This document shows, one piece after another, positions 1 to 10,200 of a stretch of 64,000 nt of DNA. Numbering within the stretch: position 1 is the first letter of the stretch; each line of letters opens with the position of its first letter. The DNA comes from Paracentrotus lividus (Eukaryota; Echinodermata; Echinoidea; Camarodonta; Echinidae): NCBI GenBank assembly GCA_940671915.1, contig CALNVZ010000174.1:16656308-16720307 (forward strand), read 5' to 3'. Below the pieces are notes generated by a model. It searched no databases. It worked only from the letters and a program-made list of their open reading frames with translations, and was not told the DNA's origin. A program made the position numbers and the translations under genes.

Positions 1-2569
1 AAAAAAAAAAAAAAAAAAAAAACAATCGATCGGATCAGTCAGACTGATCACTTCTTCCGACCATGGTATATTTGTAAAGTTCCACATGCATTCAAATCCA
101 TTCCCTAGAAATCAAAATATCTTGGGCCCGTTATAGGATTTAGACGGGTCTTCTGGGGCACATATCCCTTGTAAAACCCAAATGGGGCAATAATGGGCAC
201 CGACTTGGAACTCACATAATGAAACCATAATGGACCCTATGGGGGTATATCTGGTTATGGGCACATGGCAATGTGAAAATCATAGACTTAAAGCCTTATC
301 CCCCCCCTCCCCCCCCCCCCTCCATTCCCCCACTCAGGCGATTAACATTATAGGCCTACTCATTATGCTTGTTCTGGATTGTGGTAGATACCCCCTTCAG
401 GAATGGGAGTGGTATAGGATTTTGACCCACATCACAGGCTTTGGGAGGGAAAGCAAGTAAAATTACCTCTCTATTACAATTTTTTTAACCCTGTTCTACC
501 AATTTCGGGATTTTTCCAGATAATTGGAAAATTACCTAAATTTTCCCCTACTTTTTCAGGGGATGCCCAAAAAATGATTTAATTCAATGATTTTTTTTCT
601 CCCTAACCGTAGACCCTAAAATATTTTTCCTGAGAAATCCGGAACAACTATTTTGCCAAAACAAAATTATTTGATTGCTAAGTATTTTTATTTTTTATCA
701 TGATGCTACATGGGTGCCAACGATATATTGGACTACTTTCTGTCTTCCAGTTGGCTCCCTCCATAGTATAGGTTTTCCCGCCCAATTTCATAGGTTTGTC
801 ATTCAAACCTATAGAAGGTTCATTCAAATTCAAGCGATACCTTTTCCCGATCGATATCGGCATTTTAATTTTAAAATACGGGGAACCAAGTTCATTCATA
901 GTCACGAAGCTTTATTTTAAGAGCATTTAATTTCATAATTGGGGCAAAACCATTTCCATGTATTGCATTCAATCTTATTTTACCCGTACTTAATTTTATT
1001 TATACAGCAAACAAGATCTTTAAACGTGCATACAAGTTCATTAATGTATGTACACTTTCGCACATGTTCATTCAAATTAACGAGGCATCGTTTTTAGGAG
1101 CCCAATTAGCTTGTTCGGGCTTTCAATTTCATTTTGAGGAACTCAATTTTAAGAAACTTCCATTCAATTTAAAATTCCGTTTATGTTTTGTGTTTTCCCT
1201 TCATTCTCTATATATTTTCGCATTATACAAGATTTTCATAGCATTGGTTTGCCATATAATTATTTAGGCTTATCCCCTTTTAAAAATCATGTTTTAAACT
1301 ATAGGATTTTATCTGAAATTGCGAATCCGCGATTCCACAGAGGGAGATTCAAAGGAGCCTGACGAGCTTGGAACCCCCCCCCTCACCCGAGCCAAAATTG
1401 AGAAAAAAGTGCATAAAATCTGGTATTTGCGGAGTGCCCAACTTCAAACATCCCCTCCCAAAAAAAAAAAACACAAAAAACACCAAAAAAAAGCAGGATA
1501 CGTTATTTATGGATGACCGACTTACCCTCCCCTACCACGGGTGAAATATGACAGTGAGGATGACCGAATGCCGAAAATCTTCACACCTACCCCCCCCCCC
1601 CCCACCCCTTCTCCCAACCTCCCGCTCCTTTTGCTCGGCCAGCGTAGCGCAAATAAAATCGACTGTACAAGAATCTGAAATATAGATTTTGGCCCCCATA
1701 AAATCCTGGATCTGCCACTGTTAAAATTGGGGCTTAAAAAAAAAAATGTTTAAGGTCATTCAAAAATATATAATATAGGCTGTTGTCTAGTTTTTCCGTG
1801 TTAATTTTGTATTTTGCTCTATTCGCATCTGATATTAATCTTATATCAAAGAAACATTTTTGTTATTTTTTAAATTTTTTTTTGTTGCTTTGTTTCTTTC
1901 TTTTAATCTTTACGTCCTGCATTAAGTCGAAGACACTTAAAGAGACACATTTCATAATGGATCTTTTTAGTTCGTACATTACAGATATACCGGTTTTTTT
2001 TTATTTTTTTTTTAAATTATTATTTTTTGTTTACATATATATATGTAAATAAATGTGTTGCACGGATAATTAATTCGATCGAGCGAAAAGAAATATTAAA
2101 CATTTCCAATTCTAAAGTTGAATGTTCTGTATCTAAACTTAGATGACTGATTCGAAGAATGCTTTACAAGGATTCAAATCTCAAACGAAGCAAAAATGAA
2201 ATTGAATCAAAATTCTTTAAACGCTTATGCTACTTTTTAAAATCGACTTGGCACATTTAAAAAGATCATTGCATAAATGAATGAATTGAACGAACTTAAT
2301 GTAAGTTTAAATGGAGGTTGGCCCAAACGATCACAACTGTGGTGAAATAATATTGAATGATCTTAAAATAGATTCAAATTATATTTGTATGAAAGTGACC
2401 GGGAAAACCTATTATAACATGATTTCTGTTTCATCACATTGATTGTAATTATTAATTTGTGCTCATTTTTCTCTATGTCGATGTTACTGTATTATGTTTT
2501 AACTAGTTTTAACTGTTCGTATAATTGCGAGTATATACGTAACGTAAATACGGCGTATTGGGGGTTTTT
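1..2569. other. Gene-free left edge, low-complexity DNA
   Basis: I see no gene here. The window opens with 22 A residues, and there are C-runs near 300, 1375 and 1590. T-rich tracts lie near 1860-2040. Around 1703-1722 the sequence ATCCTGGATCTGCCACTG resembles the right end of the MITE family seen whole at 3852-3991, but no matching left end was found. All open frames are short, compositionally biased and unlike any protein I know. Confidence 0.6.
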
Positions 2570-2675
2570 CCACGAGTCTCGGGTCCCACGAGTCCTCGAT
2601 CCCACGAGTCCTCGGTCCCACGAGTCCTCGATCCCACGAGTACTCGGTCCCATGAGTCCTCGGTCCCACGAGACC
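2570..2675. repeat. 16-bp minisatellite (CCACGAGTCCTCGGTC)n
   Basis: About six and a half tandem copies of a 16-bp unit, CCACGAGTCCTCGGTC, with single-base variants (GATC for GGTC, TACTC for TCCTC). The unit core CGAGTCCTCG is nearly its own reverse complement. The array ends in a shared tail, CCGAGTATTTTC. Reverse-complement copies of the same unit and tail occur at 4191-4232 and 5209-5276. Confidence 0.85.
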
Positions 2676-3851
2676 GAGTATTTTCTGAATTATGATGGAA
2701 AAGTCTCAAATAAATACTAAATTCATGATCTCGTAAGTTGTGATTAATACAACGGGCATTGGTTTGCTGCAGCATTGGTAAATAGGGGCAATATTATGAT
2801 TTATACTTGAGTAGCATCATGCTACTCTGAGGGGGACCCACGGGGCACTAGCCCCGGATAGGAGAAAAAGGGACGAAAGGAAATAGAAGAGAGAGAGAGA
2901 AGGAGTGAAAGGAGAGAAAGCGGGGACATAGGGGGTGGGTAAGAAGACAAAGAGGAAAAAGGGCAAAAGACAAAGAACCAAAAAAAAAAAAGAAAAAAAA
3001 AAAAAGGGGGGGGGGGGGCCTGAGCCCGATTTCGTCTCCACACTAGAAACTAAAATAACATGCGAGCAGAAAGTTTTGAGGCTAAATGAACATAATCTTG
3101 TATAATTGACAAAAATTATATTCCTGACGAAGACGCAGGTCCGTCGAAAATTTGACATGAAATGAATAAAGGAATTGGCGTTAATGCATTATCCTGACTA
3201 TTTGTTTTTGTTTGATGACTGCTAATAGGTGAAACGCTATGTTGTTTAAAATATAATAGATAATATAAATAATTAATCTGGATTTTAATAGTAATAATAA
3301 TAATAATAATAAATAAAAATAATAACAATAATAAGCGCAAGCGAAAATTTTTAGAGTTCCATGGAAGAAAAAGGAGTGTGGAAAGCCCATTTCAGCTTTA
3401 AAAAAAAAAAAAATCACCCGCGAAAGTTGGGGGGGGGGGGGATGGGGTGATTGTAAATGCCATCCCCCCATATGCACCATTTGAATTGAGTGATGCACCC
3501 CCCCCCTGGTGTCTACGCCCCTGTTTGGGGTTCATGAATTATGATCTCTCAAATTCGAGATTAGATTTGAATGTAAATCATTTGATAAGGATGTAATTAG
3601 GATTTCTCAAGGATGTAAATCTTAATTTTTAATGTAAAACCAAAGAACTGCAATCTCTAAAAATATATCCGCAACTAATGGTGGTATCTCATTGGATTTG
3701 AGACGGAATTGGGACTACTTTTAAACATGTTAGACGAGTTGTGAGAAGGTTTTCACACTTGTCCCGGGGACATCTCCGATATTCTTTTCCGTCGCGGAGA
3801 AGCCTCCTATAATTTTTTTGTTTTTATTGTCGCGGTGACGTCTCTGAGACG
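2676..3851. repeat. Simple-repeat region, (TAA)n and G/A runs
   Basis: No gene is visible. The stretch holds a purine-rich GA block at 2860-3015 ending in a G-run, a (TAA)n microsatellite at about 3288-3345, a G-run at 3430 and a C-run at 3499. The end CCTGGTGTCTACGCCCCTG near 3506-3524 looks like the terminus of a hAT-type MITE (reads CAGGGGCGTAGAC on the other strand), but its partner end was not identified. Confidence 0.55.
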
Positions 3852-3991
3852 CAGTGGCTGATCCAGGGGGGGGGGCAGGGGACGCGACCCCCTATAATTT
3901 GAAAACCACTCATTGACCGTACATGTTAAAACCTTTTTTTTTTTGTGGCGCCCCCCACCCCCCATATCCTGTAATCCTGGACCCGCCACTG
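3852..3991. mobile_element. 140-bp MITE with CAGTGGC termini
   Basis: The ends form an imperfect terminal inverted repeat of about 15 bp: CAGTGGCTGATCCAGG on the left, and the reverse complement of CCTGGACCCGCCACTG on the right. The interior is low complexity, with G, T and C runs. It has no coding capacity. Ends of this type are common in non-autonomous hAT-like or Chapaev-like elements of marine invertebrates; the superfamily is not settled because no clear target duplication is seen. Confidence 0.65.
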
Positions 3992-4190
3992 CTAAGAAGA
4001 ATTAGGGATGACTTTAGACGTAGTCCCAAATCAGTCTCAAACCCGTCTCCGCGAAATGAGATGCCACAATTATTCGCCATGGTAGTGCCTTTTGTATTAA
4101 CCACAACTAAATTAATTTATGAAGTATAATTCAGCTTACAATGACGAATACACTTTGAAAAACATCCTGATTAGAGAAAATATGGTATAA

Positions 4191-4232
4191 GAAAATACTC
4201 GGCCTCGTGGGACCGAGTACTCGTGGGACCAT
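4191..4232. repeat. Inverted copy of the 16-bp minisatellite unit
   Basis: GAAAATACTCGG followed by two units of CGTGGGACCGAGTACT. This is the reverse complement of the unit and its CGAGTATTTTC tail at 2570-2690, so the tail and unit travel together as one dispersed repeat. Confidence 0.75.
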
Positions 4233-5208
4233 ATCAGTTCTAGTTGTAAACTTAAGAGATAGAGGGCGCTACCATTCTACTCAAAGCGAACGTGCCCATT
4301 GACTTTTTAGTTTGTTTTTGGAGAGTTTTTCACTTTATTTTCTTAATTGTGGCGGGCAACTACCTTTTCAAAGAAATGTTCAACTTGAATAAGTACGCTA
4401 AGAGTCTGAATTTTTCAAAAATAGGAATAACTTATTGCAAAGAAAAAAAAAAGTCCTGTCACTAGTCTTGATGTGTCAATTCGAAAGCCTAGTCAGATCA
4501 AATTCCTGTAGGCCTACAATATGTTTTATTTTGCTCTCAAAATAGCTCATGCGCTGCATAGTATTGATCCTCAATGCCGCATTATACTATTATAGCTTAT
4601 TGTTCACAGGGCAATTAAAAGCTTGAATTCTCAGCTTTCCGGAGATGGTACATTCATTTTAATTGATTAAAAAAAAAGTCCTGTCACTTTGAACATAATC
4701 AGAGGTTCTTTCCTCGACTAGTCAATATTTACGCTTATCAGATGCATAGAAACATGTGAACGGTGTCTTCACAAGACTTGTGACAAGTTCACAATCTATG
4801 TCATTGTTTTGAGCATCAATTTATATGAATTGCATATTCTGATTACAACTTCAGCACAATAATGTTATCAGCTTGCCCAAATGTGTATTTCCTCCATCTG
4901 GTCTGGAGAATCTATTAACTAACAACATAATAAAAGTTCATCAATTTCTTTCATCTCCATGAGTAGATTGCTCAACCGAACGGACAATACCATTTTACTG
5001 GAGGGAAGTCTTCTTACGCGAGTTTTTGTGAGCTAATTTATTATTGCAGCCAGCTGTATAGATTTCTGCGCTTCTCAGCCGTATTTCCAACGTCACTTTG
5101 TTGCGTCTGGCCTCTTAGATAATGGACGCACCTTGTTTAATTACGATTTAATGCCGCACATTGGTATACGCGTTAACTTTACATTTTACATAGAGTAGAA
5201 TTGATATG
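4233..5208. other. Gene-free stretch with a dispersed direct repeat
   Basis: No coding signal. The string AAAAAAAGTCCTGTCACT occurs twice in the same orientation, near 4446 and 4671, about 225 bp apart. That suggests a decayed duplication or two copies of a small element. Nothing else is recognised. Confidence 0.5.
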
Positions 5209-5276
5209 GAGGACTCGTGGGAAAATACTCGGCCACGTGGGATCGAGGACTCGTGGGACCGAGGACTCGTGGACCC
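5209..5276. repeat. Second inverted copy of the 16-bp minisatellite
   Basis: Contains GGACTCGTGGGAAAATACTC followed by GGCCACGTGGGATCGAGG and GACTCGTGGGACCGAGG. It is about three and a half units, inverted relative to 2570-2675. The same GAAAATACTCGGCC block found at 4191 is present, here interrupting the array. Confidence 0.75.
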
Positions 5277-6066
5277 TCCCCGTAAATACACATTTGTACT
5301 TTTATTATTATGGAAAATAAATTAATGCATGACTTCATTGATCGCATGAGTTGGGGGGGGGGGGTAACTATCAAACGATAGGAGGTTGAATTGTGATGGA
5401 AAATATTAGTATTTTGAGATGCCAATTGTATTCAAAATGTAGATAGAGTTAGTTTGGGATATAGTAAATTTTGAGATAGGTTATAAAAAAAAAACAGAAT
5501 AAAAATCAAACAAAGTAATTAAGCAGCGTCATAATTAGGCGTTTTATTTGTTTACATATTTATTTATCTTTCTCTCTTTTTTTTTTGTTGTTGTTGTTGT
5601 TGTTGTTGATATTTGAATGGCTTTTGATAATGGTAGGCCCTTTACCAAAATGGCCGGGGCAGATCATATATGCATGGTCAATATGCTGACCCTGGACACT
5701 TCTACTTCTACTTCTATGTTGATACTCATCAAAGCCTCGAATCAGCAACTGGATGAGGATTTAGTTGTGTAAATGTTGCTTCCGAAAGTGGACGCTTACT
5801 GCACTTCCTTCTTCTTCTTTTTTTATTTTTTTTAATTATTATTTTTTACTATTTTTTTACTAATTAGCTTCCAGGGCTCTCTCGAACTGCTCAACTGAGG
5901 GTAGCTCAATGATGCTCTGAGAGAGATCATCCCAATCTCTTATAGTTCTGACAGTATATAGATGTAGCCTACTGTTTGTTATTAATTATGGCTGACACCA
6001 TAGAGGTGATTTTCATCCACCTCTATGGCTGACACCCATCTAAGCAACAGAACTCCCAACACGTGA
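5277..6066. other. Gene-free stretch before the LINE, simple repeats
   Basis: No gene recognised. A G-run lies at about 5353, a (GTT)n tract at about 5587-5608, and T-rich blocks at 5815-5860. A short inverted repeat, ACACCATAGAGGTGATTTTCATCCACCTCTATGGCTGACA, begins at about 5995. These look like LINE-insertion debris or unrelated intergenic DNA. Confidence 0.5.
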
Positions 6067-7093
6067 TCCAAGCTTCCTGAGTATGTGTCCCATGGCTGTA
6101 CAGTTCGCTTGTTTGCAGATGACTGCATGATGTATCGGAAGATCAGCTCAGATGCAGACTCTGAACAACTTCAACATGACCTTGATTCTCTGCAAACGTG
6201 GGAGAAAGACTGGCTCATGTCTTTCAATCCTCAAAAATGCCAGGTTCTACATGTGACAACAAAAAGGAAGGTCATCAAATGGAGTTACATCATCCATGGA
6301 CAACCCCTCGAGGTAGCAGATACTGCAAAATACCTAGGTGTCCATCTCAAGAGCAACCTCAACTGGACTCACCACGTCAAGACCATTACCAAGAAAGCCA
6401 GCTCCGTAAGTGCATTTCTTCAGCGGAACATCAGATCTTGCCCAAGAAAGACGAAGACGCTGTGCTATCTTGTACTACTACGCCCCCTCCTAGAATACGC
6501 CAGCACAGTTTGGGACCCTCACACTCAGGCCAACATCAACCGACTGGAAATGATTCAGCGCCGTTACGCCAGGTTTGTCACTGGGGACTACCATCGTACA
6601 AGTAGCGTGACAGCAATGCTCCATCAACTTCAATGGCAACCTCTTCAGGAGCGCAGGGCGCAGCACAAGATGTTGATGATTTACCGCATTATCAACAGGC
6701 ATATAGACATTCCCCAGACATACTTAATTCCGGTATTAACACCACACCGTGGACATACTCGGCAGTTCCAGATACCCTTTGCAAGAACCTATGTCTACCA
6801 GAGGTCTTTCTTTCCAGACTCTGTCAGGTTATGGAACTCGCTGCCAGAAGAGCTTGTCAACTCTACCTCTGCAAACCTCTTCAAGCAAGAGGTGCAGAAT
6901 GTCCAGCTCCGATAAACTAGGAGCAGGATGAGGGGGGGGGGTGGTTGGGTGGACACTTAACAAAATTGAAGCAATGACTAGCAATGTTTCCTCGTAAGCC
7001 AAAAATATAACGACGGGTTACTCTACCAAATAGTACGATAATACACCAGATGGTGGACTGTACTGATCAAGAAGAAGAAAAAGAAGAAGCTCT
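6067..7093 (+). mobile_element. 5'-truncated non-LTR retrotransposon (LINE), reverse transcriptase C-terminus
   Basis: An open frame of about 280 codons ends at TAA 6913-6915. It begins inside the reverse transcriptase palm, just before the catalytic F-A-D-D box (6115-6126), and continues through the thumb and C-terminal region. It ends with LWNSLPEELVNSTSANLFK, a motif typical of the Jockey/CR1 group of non-LTR elements. The endonuclease, the RT fingers and everything upstream are missing: the frame is closed by TGA at 6064-6066. A ~180-bp 3' tail follows and ends in GATCAAGAAGAAGAAAAAGAAGAAG, a microsatellite-like end expected of a LINE. This is a dead-on-arrival 5'-truncated insertion. No stop codon interrupts the surviving frame, so it is fairly young. 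Its tail ends 187 bp before the PPP5C start codon. Confidence 0.88.
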
Positions 7094-7280
7094 GCCAGAC
7101 TACCAAGATGGCAACCGTATTCGCATGTGACTTTGTAAGCCGCCCGGTACATCTTAATAGTTCAGTGATTCTCACAGAGTGCGTGCTATGGTGCTAACAC
7201 ACTCACGTGGATTCAATACGTTTTATACACACACACGATACGATAGGATTATTCAATGACTGAATGAGGAGATAGTCGAG
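7094..7280 (+). promoter_or_regulatory. Presumed PPP5C promoter and 5' leader
   Basis: The only sequence between the LINE tail and the PPP5C start codon. It contains CCAAGATGGCAACC at about 7106, close to the YY1-type element common near metazoan TSSs, and the GC-containing patch GCCGCCCGG. No TATA box is obvious. The transcription start is not determined; the leader could begin in the LINE 3' end. Confidence 0.4.
7256..7267 (+). other. Minimal upstream ORF in the PPP5C leader
   Basis: ATG ACT GAA TGA lies 13 bp before the PPP5C start codon, out of frame with it. If the leader includes this stretch, ribosomes would read a three-codon peptide and terminate just before the main ATG. Its effect on translation is unknown. 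Confidence 0.4.
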
Positions 7281-10200
7281 ATGGCAGGCAACGGGGACTC
7301 GTCAAAAACAAGTGCGATTCCTGACATAAGAATTAATAAACCAGAGATTAGTGAGGGGGATAGAGAGAAGGCAGAGTTGTTGAAAGACAAGGCTAACACA
7401 TTTTTCAAAGGTAAATCTCAAAATGATGATATTTGTGTGAGATTACGGTCAATTATTTTTTATTGCCATGCCCATTTTATCAGGCATCACTCAGTTTATC
7501 GCCATAGGAATTGCACTGGAAATAGATGTTATGCAGTGTGCGTGAGTGTAAATAAAACGGACATGATTTTTAATAGTGTGGGACCACAAAAATGGTATGA
7601 AGGGGGATCAAAAGCTATACACTTAGTTTCTCATGACTTATAAGTCACAGAATTTAATATTTTACATTATTATTTTGATGCCATCTGTTGCTACATTTTC
7701 TGAGGATAATTTTGATGCAAAAAAAACAACTAACAAAGTAACGTTAGGGGGGGGAGTAACACTACAGTTAGATTAGACTCTAAGTTAGATCTAGTAGGAT
7801 GGGGGGCCCGTTGTCCGGACACTTAAGCAGATAAAAACATCATCTTTTGCTCTGGATTTTCTCAAAATTTGTGCAGTAATTAGCAAAAATATTTGTGAAT
7901 ATTTATGCTTTGTTATATTGTCTGATATTACTTTCAATCAATTAAAGAAATATTGATCACAAAGCTCCGAAAATTGCCTTCTTGTCCGGACAAACAGCCC
8001 GTCCGGACATACAACAACTGGGTATATAGTAGTAACAGTTGAGTTAGGGGCTTGGCTTTAGGCTTTTAGACAAGGCTAATGTGGCGCTAATTCAGTTTGG
8101 TATCATCCACTACACACCACCCTACCCCACCACCCTACCCTAACCCTAGTGCGTGGGGGTCGCCGTCAACCCTATCCCTTCACGTAGCAGCAGGCCTCGC
8201 GGCGGGATGCTTAAAGGGGAATCCAACCCAAGGAGAGAATCAACCTTACAGGAAAGAAGAAAATGAGAGGAGCAATCTAAAAAAAGTTTCATCAAAATCG
8301 GTTATAAAATAAGAGAGTTATGGAAGTTTGAAAAGTCTAGTTGTTCCTTCTATGGGGATCCTCAAATTGGCATCATCAGCTTCAAAATGGCCGATCTTAT
8401 GGACAACTCTCCATTCGTTTTGTACATAAATTTTCAGATTTTTCCCATTTTCTTTCGAAATATGTCTTCTTTACTTCTGAGCTCAAAATATGTCATGGGG
8501 AAATATATTTCACACAACATATGTTGAGCTCAGAAGGAGTTAAGATATATTTCGAAAGAAAATGGGGAAAATCTGAAAATTTGTGTACAAAACGAATGGA
8601 GAGTTGTCCATAAGATCGGCCATTTTGAAGCCGATGATGCCAATTTGAGGATCCCCATAGAAGGAACTACTAGACTTTTCAAACATCCATAACTTTCTTA
8701 TTTTATAACCGATTTTGATGAAACTTTTTTTAGATTGCTCCTCTCATTTTCCACTTTCCTGTAAGGTTGATTCTCTCCTTGGGTTGGATTCCCCTTTAAC
8801 TGCACTAGCACCGCTAATGTTAGATCTAACGTTAACGTTAACAGTTAGATCTAACACAGTCTCAAAACATATTTGCGGGTTCTTGAATTAATGCTGCATT
8901 TTGGTACGAACGCAATTTAACCCATTCAAAGCATGCAATTTTAGCGTGTTTTTAAATTCGACCCCTTGCGATCTTTGCACGAATTTCGCGAAAATTAATG
9001 TAGATCTAGATCTAAAAGTTAGATCTAATGTTAGACCTATAGATCCTACCCAGTTATTGGGTGTCCAGACACTCAATTTTGTATCAGCCACAACCCCAAA
9101 TTGAAACCCCTGCCCCCCCCCCCCCCCCCCCCTCAAAAAAAAAAATAAAGAAATAATTAAAAAAAAAAAATTTCCCAAAGACTTTGTGGTAATTAAAAAA
9201 AATACAACAGCCATCCATCTTTGTAAATTGCTGTTTTGGATATTTGTTGGTCAGCCATTTTGAAGGAAAACAAAATGAAAACAACAAAAAAAGGCCTCTT
9301 CCTTCCTTTTTCTAAAAAGGTAACTATACACAGCCCCGTTGCCGAAGGCGACGGGGCTGTACTTCCACCACCCCTATTTACAGCGTAACTTTCAGTGATG
9401 ATGAGCGCAAAGTGAATTATACTGGTCAATTTAATCAATCTAATGTTAAAATGTTGTTGTAAGGTTTCTATGATGTTTCACGCGTAACAACGACTAAAAA
9501 TGAAAGTATATAAGAGCTTCTTGACTTACCAAATTGAATTTTCCGTTGGCCTTGTCTCTTCTCATAGTGTTGGTGCCATCGCTGCCATTTTCTATGACGT
9601 CATTTTACTGTGCGAAGACGTATGGCGAAGACAACGCACGCACGGAGAATATACGTTGATGGACTCAATTTTCCTGTATTTTTCTAAATTTTTAGTTGAT
9701 TACTTCATGTGAAACATTCGCAGATGTCACTAATTCGAGGAAAAACTTAAAAGAATTGATTCAATGTGAGTATGAATTCAAATAAGGTATTTTTGACCAC
9801 GAAATTTGTGGTCATGTATAGATATTTTCAAAACTTCGCCAAATATGTCAACTGGTTCGTCAGTTCCCGTCGCTTCGCGACGGGGGCTGGTCGGTTTACT
9901 AAAAAGGCAGGATGCTAACCATGATCTTTTTATTCTCCTTCTTTTGTCTACCATGGTTAGGAATTTATTTTACTCTTAATACATAAATAGGTAACATGAT
10001 CTTAGATGCAATACAGAATGTATTTGCTGACTTACTTAACATTTTTAAGAGAAGGGAAACATCACATGGCTTCTTTTGTAGGCATGATAGCATTTCTTTT
10101 AAATGAAATTAAAGGGATGCAGTAACATTGAATGATATTCAAATCACATTTATTCGATTTATCCTATTTTGCCAACATAATTATAAACACTTACGTCAGT

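Noticed and set aside
2822-3158. Overlapping minus-strand frames rich in Pro, Phe and Ser
   Set aside because: Made by a GA-rich block and a G-run; compositionally biased with no homology that I recognise.
7411-7643. Open frame continuing from PPP5C exon 1
   Set aside because: It runs past a GT donor at 7411 into intron; the TPR continues only in the exon at 10894.
8341-8613. 90-codon frame at 8.4 kb
   Set aside because: Spans the centre of the foldback element and is produced by its inverted arms.
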